From Pyrenula massariospora (Eukaryota > Ascomycota > Eurotiomycetes > Pyrenulales > Pyrenulaceae): DNA of 64,000 nucleotides. Positions 1-12,301 of this stretch are shown here, in pieces. The notes beneath the pieces were generated by a model. That model did no database searches, was not told the origin of the DNA, and was given only the letters and a program-made list of their open reading frames with translations. The stretch is from the NCBI GenBank assembly GCA_021030905.1, contig JAGFMI010000015.1:62001-126000 (forward strand), read 5' to 3'. The position numbers were made by a program, and so were the translations under genes. Numbering within the stretch: the stretch's first letter is position 1; each line of letters begins with the position of its first letter.

Positions 1-848
1 ACAAACCACGCCGCATGTCTATATTACTGGACGATCTTTTCCAACTCTTCACAGGTCACGAACTAGAATCGCCCGACATCATTTCGAACAAAGCCAAATA
101 TCGGACAGCAGCTTCCAAGGACGGTCTCTGCATCTTCATCGATGGTCTGGCGTCCATGACTGCTCGGGCAGAATTGCTGGGCCGCGTACATGTCATCCCT
201 GGCCATACAGTGCATTCCCCTTCCAGAAATCCGCAATCGACGCCCAGAGATTATATGACAGTAGTAGATATCGATCAAGTGCCCACTTCCAACACCGAAA
301 GTCTTGACGTTCTGCCTGGAATACAGGACCTGGAAGTAGAGGATCAGATGACACTTCCAAAAGCAGCAGAAGTGAAAGCCGAAGTAGTCGAGACAGGAGA
401 ATCCGGGGAACTACTTTTCTACTACCGTATCCCAACTCCAAGTGGCGATATCGTCGTTCAACCAGGTGGGATGACCGATGCCGTGCTAAAAAGCACCGCA
501 CTCATTCCCTGCGACAAATACAATTGCCCCAAGGCGGTTGAGGGTCTGTTAGACTTGGTCACTGTCAAGAAGGGCTGGACCGTAGCTGGGGACATATTGA
601 ACAGACTGGTATCGGATGTATGCTGCAACTGGGCGAATGTGAGAACATCGGAAATTGGCCGGCTGGCTGCACTCGCCGCGCAACATTGTGAGGAATATGG
701 TAAAGAAATGGCGTGGCATGTCTTACTACGGCGGGACGAGTGTCTGCCATGTTGTGTTCTGGCGGCTGCTAAGGTTGCTGAAGAAGATCATGAATTAACG
801 AGAACGGAAGGGTGGGAACCTGGGGAAATGATTCTGCATATTATCTAG
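1..848 (+). CDS. Hypothetical protein, probably 3' part of a gene entering from the left edge
   Basis: An open frame runs from the left edge to a TAG at 846-848. The first ATG is at 15, but the frame is open upstream of it, so the window probably starts inside the gene and the true start is unknown. About 277 residues follow the ATG. I recognise no domain. The middle is acidic and the C-terminal half is cysteine-containing and rich in helix-forming residues (for example CCNWAN, CLPCCVLAAAKVAEE). No signal peptide or membrane segment is visible. Codon use looks like a real gene: the frame is long, and the other frames are broken into short pieces. Function cannot be assigned. Confidence 0.6.
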   Translation, partial: KPRRMSILLDDLFQLFTGHELESPDIISNKAKYRTAASKDGLCIFIDGLASMTARAELLGRVHVIPGHTVHSPSRNPQSTPRDYMTVVDIDQVPTSNTESLDVLPGIQDLEVEDQMTLPKAAEVKAEVVETGESGELLFYYRIPTPSGDIVVQPGGMTDAVLKSTALIPCDKYNCPKAVEGLLDLVTVKKGWTVAGDILNRLVSDVCCNWANVRTSEIGRLAALAAQHCEEYGKEMAWHVLLRRDECLPCCVLAAAKVAEEDHELTRTEGWEPGEMILHII

Positions 849-1810
849 AGGAGGATGACTATTCTAGTGACTCCAACGACAGGTCTTCGAGAGGCTCGGG
901 ATGTTTGCCTATTTCCGTCCATGGCATGCCGTCGCCGAGATCTGTTCAAGGGTAAATGCTCTCTTCCGATTCTGTACCTATAACCTTGCAGGTGCTCCTG
1001 GAAGCTTCGATGGCCACATCTCCGGTCAATCATCCCTGATATAAACTGCGAAAGATACTATAGGCAGCATAGCACATATACTCTTTACAGATCGCAGAGA
1101 AAAGAAAAATGTACTCCAAATAGAGCAGTTCCCTTTCTCAGATGATAAAGAATAAACAGGCATTATTGGTAGGGTTGAGCTGGTACCTTAAGGTTTATGA
1201 GGCTAGCAGGTAACCCAATTTCACGATGCAGCATCTCATTCTACATATGGATCATCATGACATTAGGCACCTGGTCCGGCTAATACAACATCGGAGTGGT
1301 TGACCGCTATCAGCTTCTGGGTGCTGCTGCTGCGGCTCATTCATGTATTCCCATCTCCCCTCTCAAAATCCTGCCTCTTCACACAACTAGCGGTCATGGA
1401 TTATAGAGGAAATTTGCAAGGAGAAATGTAGATTTGAATATTTGGGAGACATAGAGACAGGAGATCTGAAATGTAAGAAAGATGCGCAAGCGTTGGTTTT
1501 CTTTTGAATGCTACGATTGACTCCTAGTGCTTTTATGCTTGATTGATGGCTTGTAGTTCTCGATTAGACGTGGCAAGCGCTGGACCTTCTGACACTTCTA
1601 AGCAATAATTTCTGTTGCCTTATTTCTCCTTTTACTAGCTTATTATGATATTTGGAGTACGTTGTCTTCAAGCTACAAGCCTCAGGATCAGCTCACCAAG
1701 AGCTTCTAGAACTAGATCTTGGTTGAAAGGTCTGCTGCACAGCCTTTGCTTCTCCCAATGCTCTACTAAAATACTGCACATGTCGACAAGGAAGCCGGTG
1801 CGCAAACGAC
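849..1810. other. Intergenic, no gene seen
   Basis: About 960 bases between convergent genes. Only short open frames occur and none has a recognisable product. It should contain the 3' ends of both flanking genes. Confidence 0.5.
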
Positions 1811-2953
1811 CTACACAAGCCTAGAACCCGCCGACTTCGCCTGCTCCTCGCGCTCCCTCACCACCCTTGCGACCTCCGCCCTAATGTCGATCCGAGACCT
1901 CTCCACCCCAAGGACCTCGTTGTCCAATCTCGTAAACACCTGCAAGCCACCAAAAAAGGCAGTCAGGAGTGTTCCGAAAAACTCCTGGGGCCCGTATATT
2001 CCCTTCGATATATTCTCCGATGCAGCCCGCCGTGTGTCCTCGATGGAGAAAGATTTCACCTGCCAAGGAGCCTCGGTTTCTGCTTCAGCGATTCGGGCTA
2101 CGTCTTGTTGGGTGAGCACGCCGTCGGAGATGTGGTAGAAGCGGTTCGATATCTTGCTGGGATCGCTGAGGAGGGTCACGAGGGCGCCGGATAACGTGGA
2201 GAGGCTTGACGCGGGAAAGGGACAAACACCATTGTCAGGGAGGTCTGCGGTATGATTCTGAAAATCGAAGCGGATGAGTCCATTTTTGAGACCTAGTATG
2301 CCTAAATTGAGCAAATCTTATAAAGTTTACCAGGAACGTCATTTGCCACGATGAAGAGAAACACTCAACGACGAAAAATCATTTAGGTCGGTGTAAGCAC
2401 TTACATAGCTCGACAAGCACACCCGCATATATCGCCGCGAAGCAGATTTTCTTCTCCGCCGCCCGACACAAGAGATAATTGTGCGACACACGCTTAGGCG
2501 CAATGACCATGTTTGTCGGCAGCGTGGGCCCTTGCCGCTCGAGGGTGCTTCCCATGATCGCCGCTGTGTCCATGGCCCATTCTGAAGGGATGAAGTATTT
2601 TACACCCGCTTCGATTGCGGCATTGACTAGGGCGATGTGCTTGATGTCAAAAGCGGAATTTGGGTAGAATGAAGTAAATACTACGACGGCATCTTGGCCT
2701 TGGAGATGTTTGACGAGGCTGGTATGATCTGCGAAGTCGACCTCGTGGACTGATGAAGGTGGGAGTGGTAAGGAAGAGTATTTTGAAGTTGGTTGGCGGA
2801 TGAGGAGTTTGCAATTAAATTGGCCTGTGGCGACAACTTTCTCAAGGATTGGTAGGCCTAGTTTACCTGTCTAAGAGTCGATTAGCCAAAGTGTGTTCCA
2901 TCTGGGTATATGTCACCTACCCCAACCCAAACGATGTTTTTCAGAGCAGCCAT
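1811..2953 (-). CDS. NmrA-like / isoflavone-reductase-like NAD(P)-binding protein
   Basis: Three exons: 2953-2917, 2866-2405 and 2301-1811, giving 329 residues. Both introns have GT..AG ends and the joins keep frame (exon sum 990). The N-terminus reads MAALKNIVWVGVGKLG, a Rossmann nucleotide-binding turn (G-x-G-x-L-G) that exists only when the first 50-nt intron is removed. Residues near 100-115 carry the family hallmark FIPSEWAMD. The C-terminal half (GVLTQQDVARIAEAE and following) is typical of fungal isoflavone-reductase/NmrA-like proteins. Such proteins act as soluble NAD(P)H-dependent reductases or redox sensors; substrate cannot be inferred. There is no biosynthetic cluster next to it. 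Confidence 0.85.
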
Positions 2954-4549
2954 TGCCAGATCAGTCGACGTTGTTCTATAATTTCGATTTCGTCCGCCGA
3001 GATCGATGGGAACAGAGATATTCACCACCCGAGAGCTTCTTATAAGAAGTTACGACACTTCTTTTCAATTGAAATTTGTACTATTTCCAATAATGATGAG
3101 TAATCTTTGCCGAGGATGGCAGCCCTGTTGTTCCTTGCACCCATTAATTGCAGACACTGCATAATCACCATGGCCGGATCTATGCAAGTGCATCCTAGAG
3201 CAAGGTCCGTAATGCATTTCCTTTTTGCTGGGCCTTGCCATGTCTGCTCTTACTTTCCGTTGGGGGTGCAATAGCCTCCATGAAAACTGGTAGAAGGATC
3301 AACTCTGTGCTACTAGATAACGCGCCATACGTAACAGATGCCATAGTTTTCTGTCAAAATAATGGAACGCCGTTCGGTGCAAATAGATTAATAAAAGAAT
3401 TTCTAGAGGTGGGTTTTGAACGAAGCTGGCAGCCGTCAGCTTGAACCGAGAGACCTGCGGGGCGGCGTTGTAGTTTCTAAGTGTTTTGGCGTAGTCACAT
3501 TGCTCTTTCTTGATAATGATAGGCTCAATACGGTGTCTAGGTCACTTAAATCCTTTGTAGTTTTTCCCTAATGACGAAACTTTTTGTATAGTAAGTTATG
3601 TATTTCGCAAAACGTGTACAAAATCATCGAATGTGATTGTTACCAAGATACGTGACTGCGCGTGACTAGGCACCGCGACGGCGAGATGCCTTAAGACCTG
3701 AGTTCTAGCGCATTTCGAACATTTTAGCATGAAATCACAGACTAGCGGCAAACCTTTAAAGGTCCAAAACACTTCCGAAAAAAATAATGACAACTATTTA
3801 GGTGCGACGAAACGGTGATACGGCTGCCACGAAGCTCCGTAGCGCTCCCCGCAAATTGCTCTCTCTTGGCAGCTTCCTTTGGAACTAGAGTCCTGGCTTC
3901 AGGACTAGTGTGCCAAGACTACACTTCAGTGTGGAAACTCGATAGTGCCTGTACTGTCTTTTTGCTGCCAAGATGTTAAAATGGTCCGTTCTCAGCCCTC
4001 GAGCTCTTTTAGAACTAGCATTAAGCACTGCCCTACCGTCATGGAAGGTGGACAAGAAGGCCGCCCCTCGGCTAAAATCCGGTCTAAGGACGGCGCTCTT
4101 CTTTTCTGAAAGACACAATCCTTACCGCGTATCTTTGCTCCTGCTGGAGAACTTCTGTGAGAATCTTCGTGCTCTGCAATGCCTTCTTCTCTAGCATCAC
4201 CAGCGCAAATAGCTGTGCACGACAAGATGCCGAAAATGCACCCCCTTCTCGTCTGGAAGGCTCTGAACACTAACTATGTTCACATCGGCCGCAAGGCTGG
4301 AGAGTTACATGGGGCGAAGATCAGCAACCGCCCCAACAAGGATATGCTGCTGATTATGTATTGGATGATAACCGGCAGGATCAGCTGTCGCTATATAACA
4401 TAAGTACCACTTGCTCCCAGCTACTGCTTTCCCTCACTCTTAGGGAGTGTCTTGTCGTTCAACATGCAGCTTGCAGAGCAACCCAGTGCTTCTTTCCATA
4501 TCGGTGACTTGCGCGATACATCGTCACCCAGTCTTCTCTAACTGGTAAG
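2954..4549. other. Intergenic, no supported gene
   Basis: Roughly 1.6 kb between divergently placed genes. Several short open frames exist on both strands (up to about 90 codons), but none has a recognisable product, a plausible intron structure or family resemblance. It should contain the promoters of the NmrA-like gene and of the membrane-protein gene. Confidence 0.5.
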
Positions 4550-6451
4550 ATGTTGCACTGGAAAGTGCCGACAACTGTTGTTGGCTCCTTCTTTGCTGGT
4601 CTCGCGTTGGCCCTTGGCCATCATTTCTTCTACAGCTCGCTGGCAGGCCAGCCCGTCAGCGATGATGGATACCATCAGCTATTGAATAAAGGCATTGGTA
4701 CTGCTCTCGCATACTTCGTGCGGGCAGCATTGGTCATTTCAATTGGAAGCACTTACTGGCAGATCTTCTGGGATACGCTGCACCGCAAGAATCTAACAGT
4801 ATCTACCGTTGATTCTCTTGCAGGTATTCTTGGTGCGCTACACGAATTCTTTAACTTCTCAATACTCAGAGCAAGTCCGCTCTTGGTTGTGGTAGCCGTA
4901 TTGTCATGGTTGATGCCTTTCACTGCCATTGTGCCGCCGGTTACACTCACGATCTCGCCTTCTATCTTGACCAATCAATACATCGCAGCCCTGCAAGCAC
5001 CAGACTTTGCTCACAGAGCGGCCTTCGCCATCGTGAACGATAAGCACCTCGGCTACGTCGATCCTCTAGGGTCAGAATCGGCCTCGATGTCATCATCGTA
5101 CTCGGGCCCGAATCGCGATGTTCTCCGTCTCACTATGGCATCGGTTTACGATGGGCAACTACCCGTCTTCTCCCCTCCGGCCGAAAACTGCTCGTATTCG
5201 CAATCCTGGCTTGGACCAGCCGTTCAATGCCAGTCCATCCCGACTTCTATCTTATCAGACTTCACGCCGGCTACAGGAGGTTTCGATCCAAATCTCCCGG
5301 CCAGCATGTACACAGATCTTCCGGCCAGCGAGTACCCCGGGAGCGGCTTCCACTATCTGTCCTGGGTGCCAGAAAATGCCACGGTGCCATTCGGAAACGA
5401 CAGCATTAGGACGTATGCTGATGTGTGGGAGGGAGTTGGCCCATTGCCCACCAAAGCGACCCTTGGTGCCATCGAAGGTCCGGCTGAGATCTTTATCGCC
5501 GCAAGGGCGGATATCTCTACAAGCGACTGGACGGTCGTTAATTGCTCGTTGCATAACGCTTCTTATACAGTCGACTTCGCCTTTGCAAACAGATCGCAGG
5601 ACATAAAGGTCTCGGCGCTTCACATCTTAAATCCCATTACGCCCAACATGTCACCGGACGAACCACATTCTATAAGTTTGGACAGTACAACTTCTGTGAG
5701 CCCCGAGTCAGAGAGTTACCAGGCGCTGATGGATATTCTGGGCACGGCGCTTGCCGGCGCTATTTGGCTCTCCCGGGGTATTATCCACTCCCCTGGCGGG
5801 GGACCCAACTCAGGCAACAGCAGCGAAGTCGTAAGTCCCGACATTCTCGAGATTGATCGCACACGCGTGCTCGAGACCGCCGTCGCGCAGACACGGGAGC
5901 TCTGGCCACTCTACGTCAACATTACCAATGCTACAGACCAGGGTCTAAGCCCAGTCGCGCCGCCTACCGCACTACCGCTAGCCACTGCGATCCAAGACCT
6001 TTTCCAGAATATGACGCTAGCACTCCTTGCGCGGCCATACTATCTAGCTGCCCAAACGGAAGCTACGACCATTACGGAACGCGTGCCTAGTAACATCTAC
6101 GCCTACGACGCGCGACGCTTGTGGATCGCCTATGGGCTCGCTTTGGCACTGACGCTGCTTGTGATTTGCGCCGGTTGCGCAAACGTGGTCAATGCTGGTG
6201 CGACGTACAGCAACCGCTTCTCGACCGTGTTGCGCACGACGCGCGGCGCAGAACTCGATGCGCTGGTTACGGCCGAGTATCGGGGTGGCGAGGACCCGGT
6301 GCCGCATGCGGTACGGAAGGCGCGGTTGGGCGTTGGCAGTCGCCGTGACGCGCGTGTCAAAGAGTCAGAAGAAGGCGTCGGGCAGAGCCTGTTGGAAGGA
6401 AAGTCGGCCCCAATGACGAAAGCAGTATCGGCGGAGTGCAGGTTGCATTGA
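4550..6451 (+). CDS. Multi-pass fungal membrane protein of unknown function
   Basis: Single exon, 633 residues. Hydrophobic segments lie near residues 8-30, 50-75 and 103-132, and again near 525-548 (WIAYGLALALTLLVICAG). The ~390-residue loop between the third and fourth segments carries many N-x-S/T sites (NCS, NAT, NDS, NAS, NRS, NSS, NIT, NAT, NMT), so it is probably lumenal or extracellular and glycosylated. The C-terminal ~80 residues are basic and probably cytosolic. This three-helix plus loop plus one-helix layout recurs in a large family of uncharacterised Pezizomycotina membrane proteins. No catalytic motif is visible. The start ATG at 4550 precedes the first helix by only seven codons, which is reasonable for an uncleaved signal anchor. 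Confidence 0.75.
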   Translation: MLHWKVPTTVVGSFFAGLALALGHHFFYSSLAGQPVSDDGYHQLLNKGIGTALAYFVRAALVISIGSTYWQIFWDTLHRKNLTVSTVDSLAGILGALHEFFNFSILRASPLLVVVAVLSWLMPFTAIVPPVTLTISPSILTNQYIAALQAPDFAHRAAFAIVNDKHLGYVDPLGSESASMSSSYSGPNRDVLRLTMASVYDGQLPVFSPPAENCSYSQSWLGPAVQCQSIPTSILSDFTPATGGFDPNLPASMYTDLPASEYPGSGFHYLSWVPENATVPFGNDSIRTYADVWEGVGPLPTKATLGAIEGPAEIFIAARADISTSDWTVVNCSLHNASYTVDFAFANRSQDIKVSALHILNPITPNMSPDEPHSISLDSTTSVSPESESYQALMDILGTALAGAIWLSRGIIHSPGGGPNSGNSSEVVSPDILEIDRTRVLETAVAQTRELWPLYVNITNATDQGLSPVAPPTALPLATAIQDLFQNMTLALLARPYYLAAQTEATTITERVPSNIYAYDARRLWIAYGLALALTLLVICAGCANVVNAGATYSNRFSTVLRTTRGAELDALVTAEYRGGEDPVPHAVRKARLGVGSRRDARVKESEEGVGQSLLEGKSAPMTKAVSAECRLH

Positions 6452-7102
6452 TGCTGCGATGCTTTTCGATCTGAGGACTGTAAGCTACTCCTCCCTAGAA
6501 TCCTCCGCGACTGGCAGGAAGATTTGAGCTTTCTTAATAATCACATGTCGAGAGGCGATCCATCATGCAGCAAGCTTGAGAGAGAAAGTTCTTCTAGGTA
6601 GCGGGAGTCGACATCAAAACCGCTCGTAATGCCGAGTACATATCACTCCGGGAGACAACATGAAGACAGTGGTAGCCCTACCTAGGGAAAGGTACTTGAA
6701 CCGTAAACAGAGACCGGCCAGTCATATACTTCGAATAGAATAAGGGATGCTTTATTTTCCTTCAGATGGGTATAACTAGGACTCTCAACACTTGTCTGGC
6801 GGCTGAAAACTATTTTAATGTTGCTAGAAAATTATGTGAAAAGATAGTTATAGTATGCCTAATGAGTGAACTCAGGAATGCTATACTCATTAGAAAGGTA
6901 ATGATCAAACTAAAAGTGGTACGAGACCGGATACGGCGGAGGAATTTATCTACGCATTCTGGCCATTTTCGAACCATTCCAGATCTTGCGCACCTTCTCA
7001 ACACAGGTAACCATCCTTAAAGCTAATGTATGGCGGTCCACTCACCCGGCGAAATATACCATTAATCTCCCACCCCTCGGTGCTCAACGCTTGCGAGCGC
7101 AA

Positions 7103-7414
7103 ATGTTTCCAATGGAAGACAACATCTTCGTTCACGAGCCTTTGGATTTTACCCAAAAGGCCATCCGCGTCCTTAAAATTCTACCCGATTCCACCGAGTC
7201 TCGCATATGCTGTTCGATCCAGCATGTACCACTAAAAGAAAACCATGTTTGTCTATCTTACAAATGGGCCGATGATAGAGAGAACCAAACCATTGAGTTG
7301 AATGGCAAGAACTTTATGGTTCGCCGTAATCTATGGAACTTCTTGCAACGCGCTTATAAGGACTTTTAGCGTGAATCGCTTTGGGTTGATGTTATTTGTA
7401 TATATTCCCATTAG
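7103..7414 (+). pseudogene. HET-domain (heterokaryon incompatibility) gene fragment
   Basis: The frame from ATG 7103 encodes a recognisable start of a HET domain: FVHEPLDFTQKAIRVLKILP, then HVCLSYKWADD, then IELNGKNFMVRRNLWNFL. These match the family pattern of a leading loop, the [YA]-x-LSY-x-W block and the NL-x-x-x-L helix. A TAG at 7367-7369 interrupts it. The same frame then continues with LWVDVICI, which corresponds to the conserved LW-[IV]-D-x-x-CI block, before a second stop at 7412-7414. Nothing downstream resembles the rest of a HET protein. HET domains trigger cell death on non-self recognition in filamentous fungi. This copy is truncated and cannot encode a complete domain. Confidence 0.75.
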
Positions 7415-8045
7415 CCGTAATAAAATACCTTGGAGTTATAAGGCTCGCGCCTCGGATTTTTGAGGGGATTAATTTTACACATTCGGCTTGGTCAGGTCTT
7501 ACAACACAATAATCGTGGTTGAGAAACAGCTGTTTTGACCTCAGCTTAAGTTGAGCCTCGGGGCCATTCCTCATTGACCATGATAAAAACTTGAGCGCTT
7601 GTTTGATGTTCTAACTAGTACGTGAAGCTCAGGTTATGTATTAAGGTTGCAGGGATGCTGGGGAAGCCCAGAAGTTCTTCTTCGGCTACATAGGTTTTGG
7701 AGTCCTAGGCGCCTGCACCATTACTTTCAGCAAAGCACTCCCAAATCTTTCATTGAGCAACCAAGACACAGCGCTGATCTGATGCCTCAAAAACCGACGG
7801 CCAGAACGGTAACAGTACCTAGCTACAGTCATTTCTCTCGCTCGTTTATCATTTAATCTTTTGTGAGTCTTTTTGGCGCAGGAAATGACCAATCGTGTGG
7901 TTTTCTCTTCTATGCAGACCAGGCAACTGTGCATGAGGCGCAGGAATTGCACAGCCTCAATTTTCAATATCTTCTCAATTTCGGTTTCCACATCTCTTGA
8001 CTGAAGAAATATCAACTTAATATATAATCCTCGCGACAATTCACG

Positions 8046-10596
8046 ATGCCTGCGCTCGAAAACTTCTCAATCGTGTCGAACGTGCTCCAAGTCGTCAGTT
8101 TCGCCGACACAGTGTTTCGCAGCGGGAAAAATCTCTACGAGCTCTTCGACAAGGCTCGGTCCGCATCAAGAAATATCCAATTGCTGCTCCACGAACTCCA
8201 AGCGTTGCTCTCGGTTGTAGCCTACGTGCGCGTGTTCATCGATGAACATGCATCATCACCATTCGTCCAAGACGATAGCCACACTCTGCCAAATATTCAC
8301 ACAATGCTAACGCTGATTGAACAAGATTTTCGCCACCTAAAAGAATTATTAGTGCAAACAGTAGGCTCCGGACGCGAAGGCTGGTTATCATTACTCCAAA
8401 GCAACCTTCGATGGGCACTAAAGGACCATGAGATCGCGGCTTCGAAGCAGCGATTTGCTCACTATACTCAGAACTTGACGGCCGCCTTGTCTGTCTCAGG
8501 AAGGTAGGTAATATTGTTGATTAATCGCTAAGAGTCGATTGCGTGTGCATCATCACTGATGTTCAAATAGACGAAATGATATCGTTCTCCGAACTAAACT
8601 CCAGCATATTGAAGAGAGATTACAGGTTATCTCACAAAAGTACTTGCACCAACCACTCGACCCCGGAGTTGGAAAAACACCATCAACCATCAAGCCAACT
8701 TTCCGAGTCACAAGACGGCAATTTAGAACAAAATGTACACCAATACAACACCGAAGTAGTGGCCAGAGTAGCCTTGCCAGTACGCACTGGACTCCAGCCC
8801 GCTGTTACCGTCGAAAGAATCATGGGGATGCACACGACACTGAGGCTTTCAACAGACTAGATCATCTGTTCATCAACGATGAAAGTCCGAAAATTAACCT
8901 ATACGAGCAGGCAGACGGAAAACTCTTTCTTGATGCTGGTAATTATGCGCTCGATCGGATCACCAAAGCAGGCATGCTTCTTCGAGATTCGCTCGTCGCG
9001 CCTTTTGATGCAGTGCGCACCGATAGATTTATGAGTATTGGCGAGACTCAAGTGGAGCACTTGCGGATGCTGTTCGATCTTCTGCTTGTGTCGTGTCACA
9101 TGGCGTCAGCTGAGACTACCATGAGGAAGTGCGGCGACAATCCAGAAACCAAGCTACTCAATCGAGGCTTCTGTGCTGGCAAAGTCAAAGACGCAAATGT
9201 TCAAAGACGAGGCACAGATTCCCGCAGCAGCGCGAGGAGCTCCTTGCCGATGTTCCTGGAAGCAAAGAATATGACGCTCAAAACCAACGTTGGTTCCGTC
9301 AAAGCCGAGGTACTGCTAGCACAATCCTGTAGGGACTCTGTATTGCTAGCATTCACTTTCGAATATTTCGGGCATGATGAGCTCCGTCTATCGAGCTTTG
9401 CGGTCCATTACATGTCTCACCTGCTCAAGACCAGACAACTTCCATCAAATCCCTGGCCAATCCGGATGGCTCGGACCAAGGCTCACGACCTGGCGAGAGC
9501 CTGGACATCGCCCCTGCTAATCTATAGGTACGAGACTGGACAAGCCATGATCAATGACGTTGACCCCTCATACGGGGAGACCGCCTTAATGGTATTCGTA
9601 TCTTCGTCTACAGTTGTCAAAGATCTAACAAGACACAGGCAGCTGTCCATGGACGGCAAATTGAAGTGGCTCGCTTCCTCCTAAGTTGGGGTGCAAACCC
9701 TTATGATGTTAATGTTGACGGTCTGTAAAAGATATCATTTTTTGATCTCTGGAGGCTTGGATGAGCCATATCTGACACCACTTAGTACTGCAACAGACTA
9801 TACTCTGGCCTACAGTTCGAGCAGGGGCGATAAGATTGGCAAGAAAGATGCTCTTCGCGCGATGTTTGACATGGGATATATATCCTCTCTGCATTGAATC
9901 GTTCTCCATGTCTCTTCTCTTGACGTTGCTCATAAAATTCAGCAGAAGCACTCAGGCCTAATAAAAGTCCATGACTCTTACTACCTTTCACTCCTGCATT
10001 GGTATATGTGGCACAACATGACCGGGCACGCGGAGATCATCGCATCCGCCAGTGCAATAGATACAAAGGGACGCACTGCACTACATCTGTGTTGTCTGAC
10101 AGGCTCAGTTGAAGTCGCAAGCCTGATTCTCGAGCAATGCGGCCAGCAAGTAAGCTGCGCGGCAGACACTGTCAGTACGCAGCGACGAATGCTGGTCAAC
10201 AATCAAGATCTTTACGGCTTCTGTCCATGGCACCTCGCGATTGTCTACGGAAAATCTTCACTTCTCGCTTTGTTCATGCAGTACAGCTGCGATTTCACGA
10301 TATTAACGAACTTCAAGCAGTCCGTACTGCATTTTGTGGCTATATTCGGTAATAACACCATCGCGAAGATGCTTCTTTCCGCGGATTTAAAAGGTATTGA
10401 CGTTCACGCCACAGATGACCTTGATCAGACAGCCGAGGACTATGTAACCTCTTACTCTGGCCCAGTGCTGGATGAGCTACAGAAATTAGCACTACCGGGA
10501 GTATCTGGATATCCGGATGATTTGACTTCGAATCTGAATAACCTACTAATTCATGCAAGGAGACAAAATGGATTACTGGGTCCTCGAGAACATTAA
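8046..10596 (+). pseudogene. Ankyrin-repeat protein with fungal STAND-type N-terminal domain, interrupted by one in-frame TGA
   Basis: Four exons join in frame: 8046-8503, 8571-9591, 9639-9724 and 9786-10596; the introns are 67, 47 and 61 nt with GT..AG ends and branch-like CTAAC or CTGAC. The N-terminal ~150 residues (ENFSIVSNVLQVVSFADTVF and following) resemble the helical N-terminal domain common in fungal NACHT and ankyrin proteins. No P-loop is seen. Ankyrin-like repeats appear from GETALM-AAVHGRQIEVARFL onward and again at GRTALHLCCLTGSVEVASLI. A TGA at 9895-9897 interrupts an otherwise continuous frame between the two ankyrin blocks. Either the gene is a recent pseudogene, the copy is truncated, or an unrecognised intron removes the stop; I found no good donor there. 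Confidence 0.7.
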
Positions 10597-12301
10597 TTCG
10601 AGCTCTGATAAAGGAAAGTTATAGCATTTACTATCTATAGAATACGGCGACGCGTCTTCTAAAACACCTTTAGCTCCTTCGAAGATTTGTGGCGGAGATA
10701 TCAAGGGCTAGAATGCTATGAGCATTGACAATAGCTTACATGCGAAAACCATGTCCACGGAGAGGCTGGCACGACGAGAAGTGTTGTAACAGTGCTCTTG
10801 GAGAATCTCCCGCAAGATGGACTTGGTGACTGCTTCCATTGATTGATTCAGTATATGGTGACCAGAATAATGTTAGTGAGCGGGATGATCAGGTCCAGCA
10901 CGTGGCGGCTATCTATCAACAAGCTAACTACGTACCGATCTTGGCCGGATTCATCTCTGACGAGGTGAAAAGCTTGAGCAATACTTTACAGCGAGTCGGT
11001 CAGCTATTTAGGGGATCAGCGTCCGTATTATGGGAATTTATATATGCAGTTGTGCCCTCATGGTGCACCAAACCATGAAAGTGATCACGAATCCGGTAGT
11101 CATGCTTCACAGTCCATTTCCTACAGTGTACTTTCGTGGCGCGAAATTATCACAGGGGCCAGAATTATGTAGATTTCCATATTAGCATTTCTTTATATCC
11201 TCACAAAATACTCTACGACTAATTGTTCCAAGGCATTGTCGCCGCTATAACTATTCACTATAAGCTAACGCATTCAGAGTAAGTTGGGTATTCAAGAGGA
11301 AGTCCATATAAATAATAGTTCAGTATAATAGATTAGGCAGAATGACAGCTTAAACGGGTAGCATACACATTAATAAGAAGTCAAAGAAATAGGGGCTGAA
11401 CTCGCTTAATTCCGGCCGCTAGCTTCTGCCTAATAATAGGGCCTGTATCCTGGCGCTGGCGGGGACGAGAAGTAACGCTTGAATAACCTTGAGCACTGTC
11501 GACACGACGAAAAGATCTGCGTGATGTGAACTTGATGTGCGCACGTGAGTGTGCTTATGAGGCAGGTACACAGACGAAGCCGTGCAAATCGGGTTCAGAG
11601 CAATGAAGTGGTGTTCAATTGATCAGAGAGAAGTCCACCATGGATCCTTCCGTTCATAATGCTAATAAAGCGGAAGTAGTCATCATTCTCTTTTCCCACA
11701 ATCTTCCGCACGAACACTGGAGTACACCTTCCAAAGATCTGGCTATTGCAACCGATGAAAGGACGCAAACGCCAAATTTCATCACCGCATGCTGTTCGGA
11801 GAAAGACCGAGGGGACAAGGTTAAAGGCTGTGGGCGAGGTCTGCAGGGGTTCTAGCGCATGAAGCCGACCCCAGATTGTCGGATATCAATGGCGTAGGTG
11901 GGACAAAAACATGGGCTACCGAGCTTGGCATCACCGCGGCCCGTGCCCCTTTCCGTGAAATTATCTTATCTGATCTGATCATCTCATGCTGCGTCCTATC
12001 AGATTGTAGATCCGGGCATCGACATCAACAAGCCAAGAAAACATGGGATGGGCTAATTCACTGAATCCTGGTCTTGGGCGCCTCCGCACCAAATTCTCAC
12101 ATCATGGGTGCTATCCGACATCGCTGCTGGATCTCGCCGCCTCGTCATGCTACCGGTCCATCGGAGGAGTCTTCCAAAAGAGGCTGAGCCCGGTGAAGGC
12201 TATTTAGGGAGGCCATAACCCCGATGGACAGAGTGCTGTAGCATTCTATTCGGAACCCAGAGATGCGACCATTTTGCTTGTAAAGTCAAAGTTGCCTACA
12301 A
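10597..12301. other. Intergenic, no supported gene
   Basis: About 1.7 kb. The part around 11080-11400 is AT-rich. Short frames at 10839-11078 and 11619-11855 have no family resemblance. The right end is the promoter of the permease gene and contains tandem GATA sites (separate entry). Confidence 0.5.
11961..11980 (-). promoter_or_regulatory. Tandem GATA-factor sites upstream of the Dal5-like permease
   Basis: The plus strand reads TTATCTTATCTGATCTGATC; on the minus strand this contains two overlapping AGATAA sites (consensus HGATAR). In ascomycetes such sites bind AreA/NIT2-type nitrogen regulators. They lie about 320 bp before the start codon of an allantoate-permease-like gene, a family often under nitrogen control. 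Regulation is inferred, not shown. Confidence 0.45.

Noticed and set aside
3889-3906. Palindrome AGTCCTGGCTTCAGGACT
   Set aside because: Seven-base arms in one spot are common; no terminal repeats or target duplications surround it.
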